A DNA stretch of 5,954 bases from Cocleimonas sp. (GCA_023146675.1 JAGLBQ010000053.1:1-5954), one strand, 5' to 3'. Positions 1-5,764 are shown, counted from the stretch's first letter. The notes: generated from the letters alone by a model not told the origin. A program made the numbers and translations.

Positions 1-669
1 GATGCAGCCCATACTTTCCAAGGCTTACTGATTGGTTTGGGCATTGTTGGGGTCATTTACGGTGGCGTAGCAGCCCTTAATCAAACCAATATCAGGCGCA
101 TGCTGGCATTCTCCAGTTTAAGCCATGTCGGATTAATTGTGATCGGTATCGCAACCATGAGCCAACAAGGTATTCAAGGTGCGGTGTTTCAACTACTCAA
201 CCTAACCATGGTCGCGGGTGGATTATTCTTACTAACAGGTTTTCTCTATCAACGGGTTGGTTCTAGCGATTTAGTCAGCTTAGGTGGCGCAGCTAAAACA
301 ATGCCCCTACTCACCTCCTTCTTCTTTTTTCTAGCCCTTGCCAATATTGGCGTACCCGCAACCAGCACCTTCCCCGCTGAGTTCTTATTAATTATGAGTG
401 CATTAGGGCATTATACAGGCGTAGGGTTAGCGGTATTATTTGGCATTGTACTCAGCGCAGCCTATATGCTGGAAATATTCCGCAAAAGCTTTTTGGGCGA
501 ATGCCGCAATGAAGCCATTAGTGATGCACGAGACTTGAAAAAGCGTGAAGTGATAATCGCATTGGTTATTTGCGTAGTCGTGCTATTTTTTGGATTTTTC
601 CCACAGTTGATATTAGGGACTATGGATATAGCTGCTTCGGACTGGGTTGAATTGGTTACAAAGAAATAG
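1..669 (+). CDS. nuoM: NADH-quinone oxidoreductase subunit M-like protein, C-terminal part (5' end outside window)
   Basis: The reading frame is open from base 1 to the TAG at 667-669 and gives 223 residues, the C-terminal part of a proton-translocating (ND4/NuoM/antiporter family) membrane subunit. Visible family landmarks are NQTNIRRMLAFSSLSHVG at residues 27-44, with the conserved His at 42, and the discontinuous-helix motif with Glu127 in FPAEFLL, which aligns with the functional Glu of TM12 in NuoM. The tail, DLKKREV followed by a last hydrophobic helix and GFFPQLIL, is the usual NuoM ending. At least five hydrophobic helices are seen. In the family the subunit sits in the inner membrane arm of complex I and moves protons. 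Two oddities: the region matching the conserved His-Gly of E. coli NuoM (MIAHG) reads LLNLT (residues 65-69), and no nuoN follows. It could therefore be a NuoM paralogue or the antiporter subunit of another complex rather than the standard complex I subunit. Confidence 0.85.
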   Translation, partial: DAAHTFQGLLIGLGIVGVIYGGVAALNQTNIRRMLAFSSLSHVGLIVIGIATMSQQGIQGAVFQLLNLTMVAGGLFLLTGFLYQRVGSSDLVSLGGAAKTMPLLTSFFFFLALANIGVPATSTFPAEFLLIMSALGHYTGVGLAVLFGIVLSAAYMLEIFRKSFLGECRNEAISDARDLKKREVIIALVICVVVLFFGFFPQLILGTMDIAASDWVELVTKK

Positions 670-715
670 CTCATGACTGTTCAAAAATTCCAGCTACCTC
701 TGTGATCCGCATTGC

Positions 716-734
716 AAAAAGCCTCTTTGAGGCT
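716..734 (-). terminator. Rho-independent terminator of the NirN-like gene
   Basis: Read on the - strand, the perfect 6-bp stem AGCCTC/GAGGCT with an AAA loop (734-720) is followed at once by TTTT (719-716). It lies 22 bases after the stop codon of the NirN-like gene. On the + strand the stem lacks a T run, so it fits the - strand gene better than the convergent nuoM-like gene, though the hairpin may slow transcription both ways. Confidence 0.7.
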
Positions 735-755
735 AGACACGACTAAAGCTCTAAA

Positions 756-2309
756 TTAATGACTCGTCCCCGCAGAGCGCGTTATTTTATTATAAACATT
801 ATATTTACCGACAGGCTTTTTCATGGGTATGCGCTTTACTTCTTTTAATGTCTTGGCATCATAAACAATTAATGCACCGTCCATCTCCCAGATGCTCACA
901 AGGGCAAAGCGTCCATCACGGGTGAACTCCACATGTGCGGAGGTCTTTCCTGGCATAGGGCGCAGTGTTTTAACGATTTCTAATGTTTGCTTATCAATAA
1001 CATGCATGACATCTTTATTTTTACCAAAAAATACATCGACCCATGCATAAGGTGAGTTCTCATGGCTACGCATAAAAAAGCCTGAGCCCAGTGTAGGAAT
1101 CTTTTTAAGTGGCTTCCATGTTTTCATATCGATAATACTGACCGCACTTTCCTTTAGGTTGGGTGTGGCTAGTACCGTATTCTTGCCTCTTTTCCATGTA
1201 ATACCTGAGCTTAAATGTGGCATCCCATCCAACTCCAGATCAGCCACTTTGCGTCCTAGATCAAGATCAACCACTTGCCCCTTGCCTTTACGTGATGCAC
1301 TTAATACATGCACATACTCTTGATCAAAAAAGAAATCATCCAGTATTGAGTCCAACTTAATACGCCGAATTGGGAGCGGGTCAACCGTTGCTTCACCTGA
1401 GCTTTTACGATAATCATGCACCCATTTGCCAAATCCTGCGGGTGGAGGGTTTTTATAGCTAATTTCCCATACTTCAGGGCTATCTTTTAATGCGGCAACA
1501 AAACTTTGTCGTGGATGCGCATTATAAACCGCTGACACCCGCGAACTTTTTCCTTCTTTATCAACCACAGGAATAATACTCACTAAACTGAGGTCTTTAG
1601 CATCCAAGATAACCAGCGTATGTGGCATATAGTTCCCTACAATCACAAAACGATTATCACTTGAAATAGCCGTATTACGCGCGTTAATTCCCACCCGTAT
1701 TTCAGCTTCCATCTTCAACTGATACAGATCAAACTTGCTAATCCAACCATCACGTGAGGTAAAATACACATAGCGCCCTGTGGAGCTGTATTTTGGACCA
1801 CCATGCAAGGCAAAACGTGAGGGGAAACGGTGAATAGGCTCAAACTTATCACCATCCAGCACCGTGACATGATGGTCGCCAGACTCAACGACCAAAAACA
1901 GATTGAGTGGATCAGCCTTGAAAATAGGTTTATCTGATTTATTTTTAATAGGGTATTTGATATGACTGGCTCGAATTTCTTTTTCACCCCAGACAGGTGA
2001 TTTTTCTAGCGGCGTAAAAATATAATCGACAAGCGCCTCTATCTGTTGCTTATCCAACCTATCCTTAAACGGTAACATTTGTGTAGCAACTCTGCCTTCG
2101 CTAATGGTGTTTGCTGCTTTTTTCTTACGCAATCGACGCAAGTTTTCGGGCAAGAGTGCAGGCCCCGTGACACCCAAACGATGAGTACCGTGGCAGGTAC
2201 TGCAATGCGTTTTATAAAGGCTCTCCACCGTATTGTTAGTCTCTAATTGCGTGGCAAACGCAGCGTTATACATCCCTAGCAATAGGGCAAATAATATTGA
2301 ATATTTCAT
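756..2309 (-). CDS. nirN: Periplasmic cytochrome c/heme d1 propeller protein, NirN-like (dihydro-heme d1 dehydrogenase type)
   Basis: The 517-residue product has a signal peptide (about 1-19, ending AAFA), a class I cytochrome c domain and a C-terminal eight-bladed propeller of the cytochrome d1 family. The c domain has CSTCH at 36-40 and Met78 in QMLPF as probable sixth ligand. In the d1 domain His169 (ALHGGPKYSSTGRYVY) aligns with the proximal heme d1 ligand of NirS. His416 (FFMRSHENSPYAWVD) aligns with the NirS active-site His known as His369 in P. aeruginosa. The other NirS catalytic His (327, in FLHDGG) is replaced: the matching stretch reads ILDDFFFDQ (322-330). That pattern and the length suit NirN, which oxidises dihydro-heme d1 to heme d1, rather than the nitrite reductase NirS. 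There is no Shine-Dalgarno before the ATG at 2309, and an in-frame TAG just upstream excludes a longer form; the only other in-frame ATG nearby (codon 13) would destroy the signal peptide. An FNR-type box lies upstream. No nirS, nirF or nirJ is seen nearby. Family assignment is strong; exact reaction is inferred. Confidence 0.78.
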   Translation of the reverse strand: MKYSILFALLLGMYNAAFATQLETNNTVESLYKTHCSTCHGTHRLGVTGPALLPENLRRLRKKKAANTISEGRVATQMLPFKDRLDKQQIEALVDYIFTPLEKSPVWGEKEIRASHIKYPIKNKSDKPIFKADPLNLFLVVESGDHHVTVLDGDKFEPIHRFPSRFALHGGPKYSSTGRYVYFTSRDGWISKFDLYQLKMEAEIRVGINARNTAISSDNRFVIVGNYMPHTLVILDAKDLSLVSIIPVVDKEGKSSRVSAVYNAHPRQSFVAALKDSPEVWEISYKNPPPAGFGKWVHDYRKSSGEATVDPLPIRRIKLDSILDDFFFDQEYVHVLSASRKGKGQVVDLDLGRKVADLELDGMPHLSSGITWKRGKNTVLATPNLKESAVSIIDMKTWKPLKKIPTLGSGFFMRSHENSPYAWVDVFFGKNKDVMHVIDKQTLEIVKTLRPMPGKTSAHVEFTRDGRFALVSIWEMDGALIVYDAKTLKEVKRIPMKKPVGKYNVYNKITRSAGTSH

Positions 2310-2316
2310 GAAGGAT

Positions 2317-2358
2317 AGTATTCGTTTCTAATACCAATAACACATTGATTCGAGTCAA
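2317..2358 (-). promoter_or_regulatory. FNR/DNR-type box and -10 element of the NirN-like gene
   Basis: On the - strand TTGACTCGAATCAA (2358-2345) matches the FNR consensus TTGAT-N4-ATCAA at 9 of 10 defined positions. The centre is at 2351.5. A hexamer AATACT (2322-2317), 4 of 6 to TATAAT, begins 29.5 bp from the centre, the spacing of class II FNR promoters (box at -41.5, -10 at -12 to -7). TACTAT (2320-2315), 2 bp on, is an alternative. The predicted transcript starts at about 2310-2308, at the start codon itself. Confidence 0.6.
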
Positions 2359-2377
2359 TCAGCCTTTGTTCTCACTA

Positions 2378-2683
2378 TTAATGCACTAATGCATCGCGTA
2401 TTTGCATATACGCAATTAGAAATTCAAACATCATTCGCCAAAATAATTCTATAAAGAGAAATGCCATTGTAAAGAGCACCACAAACAGTATTTTTTGTTG
2501 AAGAGTGAAACGATGCCAAATCATCTCTTTGCTTTTTTTCTGAAGCGTATCAATAAACTGAAATTTATTAGTCAGCCAGAGTGAAACAAACCAAAGGAAA
2601 ATAGGCATAACAACAGCCCCCATATAATAAAAACCAATCAGCACAGGAATACTAATAAAACTTTTAAAACTAAGAAAATCCAT
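2378..2683 (-). CDS. Small two-helix inner-membrane protein, DUF4282-like
   Basis: The product has 101 residues with two hydrophobic stretches, about 13-37 and 65-92, joined by a basic, polar loop (QKKSKEMIWHRF). There is no heme motif and no cleavable signal. The C-terminal pattern Arg83-x3-Glu87-FLIAYMQIRDAL resembles the end of DUF4282 membrane proteins, whose function is unknown; this is a tentative match from memory. The ATG at 2683 is preceded on the - strand by a weak GTGGA about 9 bases away. It is transcribed in the same direction as the NirN-like gene, 68 bases upstream of it, but an FNR-type promoter lies in that gap, so the two can be expressed separately. On the other side it is divergent from the triheme cytochrome, and the perfect FNR box between them could influence both. 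A role in anchoring or assembly of the redox proteins is possible but nothing in the sequence proves it. Confidence 0.65.
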   Translation of the reverse strand: MDFLSFKSFISIPVLIGFYYMGAVVMPIFLWFVSLWLTNKFQFIDTLQKKSKEMIWHRFTLQQKILFVVLFTMAFLFIELFWRMMFEFLIAYMQIRDALVH

Positions 2684-2728
2684 TTATATCTATCCACTTG
2701 AGAGTTTAAAAAATCATTGTTGGTAAAA

Positions 2729-2770
2729 TTGATGGCTATCAACGCGGCATTTATAGAGACCTTTTATAGT
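2729..2770 (+). promoter_or_regulatory. Class II FNR/DNR-dependent promoter of the triheme cytochrome
   Basis: TTGATGGCTATCAA (2729-2742) is a perfect match to the Crp/Fnr-family consensus TTGAT-N4-ATCAA. The hexamer TATAGT (2765-2770, 5 of 6 to TATAAT) starts exactly 29.5 bp from the box centre at 2735.5, which puts the box at -41.5 and the transcription start at about 2777. No good -35 element is needed or seen. The 5' leader would be about 24 bases and contain the GGAG ribosome site at 2790-2793. The regulator (FNR/ANR, DNR or NnrR type) cannot be told from the site alone. Confidence 0.82.
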
Positions 2771-2800
2771 CATTTTTTTTGTTGTAGCTGGAGTAACCTT

Positions 2801-3610
2801 ATGCGATTCGCCCTTTTTTTAACTTTACTATTATTTACCCTTTCATCATTACATGCAGGTGAAAAAATCACACTCGAAAAACCACCCGCCTCGTTAGCGA
2901 AATGGTATAAGCCACAAAATAAGCGCAATGTTTGGCATCATAATATGTTTAAGTTACGCCGTGAAATTCAGGCTGTGAACGAATACATGCAAGCGAACGA
3001 TCAGCCACACACCGAAAAATGGGCATTAGAACTGGTTAAACACTATCGAAAAATTCAAGAAATGGTACCTGAATGGAAAGATGAACTGGAATTAGATGCC
3101 GCTGATAAGGTAGAAGCAGCGGCTAAAAAAGGCGACTTCTCCGCATTAAAAAAAGCAATGAAGACATTACAAAGCAGTTGCAAAGGCTGTCATAGTGACT
3201 ATCGCGCACAGGTTGCTACCATCTATCGCGCCCCTGATTTTTCTAAAATTCAAGTGCAACTAGAAGGTGAAAAAGTGAATTACCTTACCTTTATGAAAAT
3301 TTTAATGCGTGATGTGAACCGTATTAAAATTGCCTCAACGGATGGAGATAAGGAGAAGGCACAACAAGCATTAATAGCAGTGCGTAAAGGAATCACGACA
3401 CTACGCTCAAGCTGTGCTAGCTGCCATAAGACGAACAAAGCTAAAGACTATTATCTTGGCACAGAAACAGATACCTTATTAGATGAGTTAAAGGTGTCGA
3501 TTGAGAATGGAAAAACAGGGCATAAACTGGGGGAATTTGCAGTTAAAGCCTGTGCTTATTGTCATGGTAGTCATCGTATCGTGTATGACTTAAAGCATGA
3601 AATTGATTGA
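2801..3610 (+). CDS. Periplasmic triheme c-type cytochrome with cytochrome c'-like repeats
   Basis: The product has 269 residues from the ATG at 2801, which has GGAG 7 bases upstream and gives a clean signal peptide (MRFALFLTLLLF to about LHA, residues 1-19). A longer frame from 2717 is rejected because it would run through the FNR promoter. Three heme sites are visible: CKGCH 127-131, CASCH 205-209 and CAYCH 251-255. The first two lie at the ends of helical segments in the pattern L-x-SSC-xx-CH, and the first continues SDYR, as in cytochrome c'/c556 four-helix domains where heme sits near the C-terminus of the last helix. Helices near 45-63, 70-90 and 97-122 form the first unit, and 159-178 and 184-203 the second. 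The third unit (222-255) is short. No CxxCH-distal Met is obvious. The likely role is periplasmic electron transfer, or binding of a small ligand such as NO as known for cytochrome c'. The divergent NirN-like gene with the same type of FNR box suggests a shared pathway. I do not recognise a named family. Confidence 0.85.
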   Translation: MRFALFLTLLLFTLSSLHAGEKITLEKPPASLAKWYKPQNKRNVWHHNMFKLRREIQAVNEYMQANDQPHTEKWALELVKHYRKIQEMVPEWKDELELDAADKVEAAAKKGDFSALKKAMKTLQSSCKGCHSDYRAQVATIYRAPDFSKIQVQLEGEKVNYLTFMKILMRDVNRIKIASTDGDKEKAQQALIAVRKGITTLRSSCASCHKTNKAKDYYLGTETDTLLDELKVSIENGKTGHKLGEFAVKACAYCHGSHRIVYDLKHEID

Positions 3611-3627
3611 TTTTTGCAACACGTAGT

Positions 3628-3675
3628 CTGGAAGAAACCCACCCTTTTCTCACATCTCTGGTGGGATTCTTCCAG
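3628..3675. terminator. Large inverted repeat between convergent genes, probable bidirectional terminator
   Basis: CTGGAAGAAACCCACC (3628-3643) and GGTGGGATTCTTCCAG (3660-3675) pair over 9 bp, an A-A mismatch and 6 more bp, with a 16-base loop. It starts 18 bases after the cytochrome stop and ends 18 bases from the stop of the thermonuclease gene. Neither strand has a T run directly after the stem, so this is not a textbook intrinsic terminator. It may insulate the convergent genes, or be a dispersed repeat. Confidence 0.55.
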
Positions 3676-3692
3676 CTTATGCTTGATCCTGA

Positions 3693-4232
3693 TTAAGTAC
3701 CACTCCATTTAGTCGTTATTTCTGTATCACTTTTCCATAATCCTTTTTTATTGGTAATCGCTTGCTGCTGCGCTTCTTCAAGACTCAACTTAAATGACTC
3801 CTCCAAGGGAAAGCGTTTTAAAATCACAGCATAACCTTCTTTTACCATCGTTAAATTCAACGACTTGCCTTCTTTTGTCAAAACAATGGCAGGAATACGC
3901 CCATACTTGTCTTTTTTATTGAGTTCACCCTGCAATAATACCTCCTGACCCACCGCAACTTGTGACGTTAGGTAATCCGTTGCTTTATTTCCCAGTGCTA
4001 ATAGTGCCTCTTTATTTAATTTTTTTACTTTAATATCCAAACTAAATTTAGCATTTTCAGTATTTTCAGGCGCATCAATGCCTGATAGCTGGATACGCTG
4101 TGATTTACCATTAAGACTGACGATGATGGTGTCGCCATCTTCAATATTTTCTACGATATAAGATGGCGGTTGTGAACAGGCGGTCATTAGGCTAAAAAGC
4201 GAGACGCTAATACACATATACAAATTATTCAT
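3693..4232 (-). CDS. Thermonuclease (SNase-like) family lipoprotein
   Basis: The 179-residue product belongs to the staphylococcal nuclease (SNase/TNase) fold. Residues matching the catalytic set of the S. aureus enzyme are all present: Asp32 and Asp34 in EDGDTI, Arg46 in QRIQLSGIDAPE, Asp53 and Glu56 in the same segment, and Arg112 in KYGRIPA. The family hydrolyses DNA and RNA with calcium, so an active enzyme is likely. The N-terminus has a short hydrophobic stretch and a lipobox-like LMTAC with Cys19 as the lipidation site. Met at the -3 position is unusual, but Ser follows Cys, which favours outer-membrane sorting. The start at 4232 has AAGGA 7 bases upstream. An alternative start at Met6 would shorten the signal. 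It is convergent with the triheme cytochrome and no partner gene lies next to it. The likely job is extracytoplasmic nucleic acid breakdown for nutrients or defence; that is inference. Confidence 0.88.
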   Translation of the reverse strand: MNNLYMCISVSLFSLMTACSQPPSYIVENIEDGDTIIVSLNGKSQRIQLSGIDAPENTENAKFSLDIKVKKLNKEALLALGNKATDYLTSQVAVGQEVLLQGELNKKDKYGRIPAIVLTKEGKSLNLTMVKEGYAVILKRFPLEESFKLSLEEAQQQAITNKKGLWKSDTEITTKWSGT

Positions 4233-4294
4233 TGCTATATCCTTTTTTTTAAAATCTAAGAAATGCTAAAGAAATAAAGCTCCTAATATAAATA

Positions 4295-4334
4295 GGGAAA
4301 CTGCATTCCCATGCTGGAGAGTATGGAAACGAGC
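4295..4334 (+). repeat. Degenerate REP-like hairpin repeat, copy 1
   Basis: The segment reads GGGAAACTGCATTCCC then ATGCTGGAGAGTATGGAAACGAGC. It resembles the dispersed hairpin TTCCCACGCTGGAGCGTGGGAA followed by CGAG, recalled from genomes of sulfur oxidisers and cyanobacteria. Here TTCCCATGCT (4306-4315) pairs with AGTATGGAA (4320-4328) around a GGAG loop, with one bulged C and one G-T pair. Decay of the stem suggests an old copy. The match to a known family is from memory. Confidence 0.6.
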
Positions 4335-4456
4335 TGAAAAATACAACCTACCGTGCTAGTGCTATAAAATACTGTAATCAACTGATAATATTTGCGCAAT
4401 GCTTATTTTTAAACTATAAGTTAAGTAACTTAGAAATAATCAATTTGGAAAACTAA

Positions 4457-4684
4457 ATTATAACCATTGCTGAATACTGGACTGCTGATATACGGGTAAA
4501 CACCGTTAATATGACAACAACAAATCAGCAATACAGCTGTAGTACCATCATAGCGAGTAGCAATGATGATGATGCGCGAAATGCAAAAGCGTTTATTACA
4601 CTCTCCCCCGATCTTAAATTTAATTCTTTTTCTATTTCAAATCTAAATAGCAACCCAAATAGGAATTTGGGTACGAGACATTAA
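4457..4684 (+). pseudogene. Possible gene relic (open frame without good start)
   Basis: The frame is open from just after the TAA at 4454-4456 to the TAA at 4682-4684. The only ATG is at 4511 and would give a 57-residue product; it has no good ribosome site. The composition looks protein-like in the middle (SSNDDDARNAKAFITLSPDL), reminiscent of extracellular beta-sandwich repeats, while the last part (SNPNRNLGTRH) is simply translation of hairpin repeat 2. It may be a fragment of a former gene ended by the repeat, or chance. No family is recognised. Confidence 0.25.
4650..4678 (+). repeat. REP-like hairpin repeat, copy 2
   Basis: ACCCAAAT (4653-4660) and ATTTGGGT (4665-4672) form a perfect 8-bp stem around AGGA, followed by ACGAG. 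The arrangement of stem, purine-rich loop and ACGAG tail is shared with the hairpin at 4295-4334, in the same orientation about 350 bases away. It could also act as a weak terminator for the hydrolase gene on the - strand, but no T run follows on that side. Confidence 0.55.
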
Positions 4685-4738
4685 TAGTGCCTCCTTATTT
4701 TAACATCCTTTATAGTCCTGAAAAATAGGGACTCAGAA

Positions 4739-5509
4739 CTAATGCTTAAAGGTAGCGGAATATTGTCTTATATAGGATTCTGCAAAACGCTTGCCTAATT
4801 CCATCTGTGAATTGGCATTAAAATGTGTATTATCAAAGGTTTTTAGATCATTCGTTTCAATATAATGCGTATTTTTCACAACACGATGTACTTGTTTTTG
4901 TTGCGCTCTTACCTGTTCTACCTCTGGAAAACCTTTATTTTTTGGACTCACTGCACCAATCATAAAAAGGCTATTAGGTGCATTTAAGTCACGTCTTAAT
5001 GAGTGAATAAATTGTGTTAAGCGGCGACCATAGAGTTTTGCTGATTGTTTATTACGACAATCACTTTCCCCTTGCATCCATACAATAGAATTTACAATCG
5101 GTAGTATTTTTTCTTTGCTACGTTTAGGAAGCAGTGAATACCTTAGTTGTCTAAGCATTGCTTTATAAAGTGGTTGATTCGGCATCCATTGCCGAATATA
5201 ACTACCACTGGCTACATATTTTACAATAATATGCTTATCTTTAGGAAAAGCTCTCGCAATATGATGAGCAAAGCTAACTTCTGGGCCAAAATAAGCATAT
5301 TGTGCCAATTTTCTATTCTGAGCTTGGTAGTAAAAACTAACATTAGAAGGCGTTTTCTTATAAGCAGGGGGAAGTCGATAACTTTTACTTTTGCCCATCA
5401 TATTTGATTGACCTATCAACAAATAAATATGCGTCTTAGCACTAAGACTAGTGACAACAAGAGAAAAGAAAATAAGTGTGGTAAAAAGTAATCCATTTTT
5501 TAATTTCAC
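4739..5509 (-). CDS. Secreted SGNH hydrolase, sialate O-acetylesterase (SASA) domain-like
   Basis: From the GTG at 5509 the product has 256 residues: a signal peptide (VKLKNGLLF to about SLSA, 1-24), then a SASA/carbohydrate esterase 6-like domain. Ser35 in LLIGQSNMMG is the nucleophile. WMQGESD at 144-150 is the conserved block of this family, and Asp226-x-x-His229 in DNTHFNANS supplies the rest of the triad. Known relatives remove acetyl groups from sialic acids or plant polysaccharides; the substrate here is unknown. The GTG start is chosen because AAAGGA lies 9 bases upstream (5524-5519) and the signal peptide then starts correctly. The ATGs at 5548 and 5542 have no ribosome site and would add a polar 13- or 11-residue extension. 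TATAAA at 5537-5532 could be the -10 element. The gene stands alone, with about 500 bases of non-coding DNA after it and no carbohydrate genes in view. Confidence 0.85.
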   Translation of the reverse strand: MKLKNGLLFTTLIFFSLVVTSLSAKTHIYLLIGQSNMMGKSKSYRLPPAYKKTPSNVSFYYQAQNRKLAQYAYFGPEVSFAHHIARAFPKDKHIIVKYVASGSYIRQWMPNQPLYKAMLRQLRYSLLPKRSKEKILPIVNSIVWMQGESDCRNKQSAKLYGRRLTQFIHSLRRDLNAPNSLFMIGAVSPKNKGFPEVEQVRAQQKQVHRVVKNTHYIETNDLKTFDNTHFNANSQMELGKRFAESYIRQYSATFKH

Positions 5510-5548
5510 AGATGATGATCCTTTGGCATAGTTTATATGCATGAGCAT

Positions 5549-5703
5549 GAGAACGAAATTTCCCTATTTCTTAAACCTATCAAATAAAGCTAGGTATTGT
5601 TTAATTTTTTATCATGTGAGCGAGTTTCTATTTGCTTACGGGATATTGTTGAAAAGAGAACGTGCTAAATTCATCCAATACCTTAAATTTACCCACTTAT
5701 TTT
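5549..5703. other. AT-rich non-coding spacer
   Basis: This stretch lies between the divergent hydrolase gene and the rightward promoter at 5704. I see no open frame with a ribosome site, no hairpin of note and no FNR-type box. It presumably carries upstream promoter sequence for the hydrolase, though no clear -35 is seen. Confidence 0.5.
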
Positions 5704-5731
5704 TTGACTTTTGAGAAATTCAGGCTATATT
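5704..5731 (+). promoter_or_regulatory. Sigma-70 type promoter
   Basis: TTGACT (5704-5709, 5 of 6 to consensus) and TATATT (5726-5731, 5 of 6) are separated by 16 bases. The start of transcription would be near 5738, just before a ribosome site AAGGG and a mini-ORF. It points towards the right edge of the window. Confidence 0.6.
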
Positions 5732-5743
5732 TTAAGGGTTAGC

Positions 5744-5764
5744 ATGTCTTTTTTATATCGATAG
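5744..5764 (+). other. Six-codon mini-ORF MSFLYR, possible leader peptide
   Basis: ATG at 5744 has AAGGG 5 bases upstream and follows the predicted transcript start by a few bases. It ends at TAG 5762-5764. That stop overlaps an AGGA (5763-5766) placed 5 bases before another ATG at 5772, whose frame stays open to the window end. The order could permit coupled translation or attenuation, but so short a frame may be chance. Confidence 0.25.

Larger units (their letters stand above)
4233..4738. other. 506-base spacer with two hairpin repeats and a short open frame
   Basis: No convincing intact gene is seen. It contains the 5' end of the thermonuclease transcript (ribosome site AAGGA at 4244-4240 on the - strand), a degenerate hairpin at 4295-4334, an open frame of 75 codons at 4457-4684 and a second hairpin at 4653-4672. 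No strong promoter stands out; TATATT at 4290-4285 on the - strand could be a -10 for the thermonuclease but has no matching -35. Confidence 0.6.

Noticed and set aside
462..674. 70-codon open frame on the - strand
   Set aside because: It is antisense to the NuoM-like gene and has no independent support.
1715..1987. 90-codon open frame on the - strand
   Set aside because: It lies inside the NirN-like gene in another frame, with no ribosome site and no recognisable domain; it is a shadow.
756..2309. Cytochrome cd1 nitrite reductase (NirS) as the name for the c/d1 protein
   Set aside because: The His at the NirS His327 position is Leu and the surrounding motif LDDFFF is not that of NirS.
2717..2800. 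N-terminal extension of the triheme cytochrome from an upstream ATG
   Set aside because: It would run through the FNR box and -10 element, has no ribosome site, and hides the signal peptide that begins at 2801.
4714..4733. Short hairpin AGTCC/GGACT just after the hydrolase stop
   Set aside because: Only 5 bp with a large loop, and no T run after the stem on the - strand, so it is weak evidence for a terminator.
5147..5407. 86-codon open frame on the + strand
   Set aside because: It is antisense to the SGNH hydrolase, whose conserved motifs show that strand is the coding one.
5404..5419. TTGAT and ATCAA half-sites inside the hydrolase gene
   Set aside because: The half-sites are 6 bases apart instead of 4, and they lie within coding sequence far from any start.
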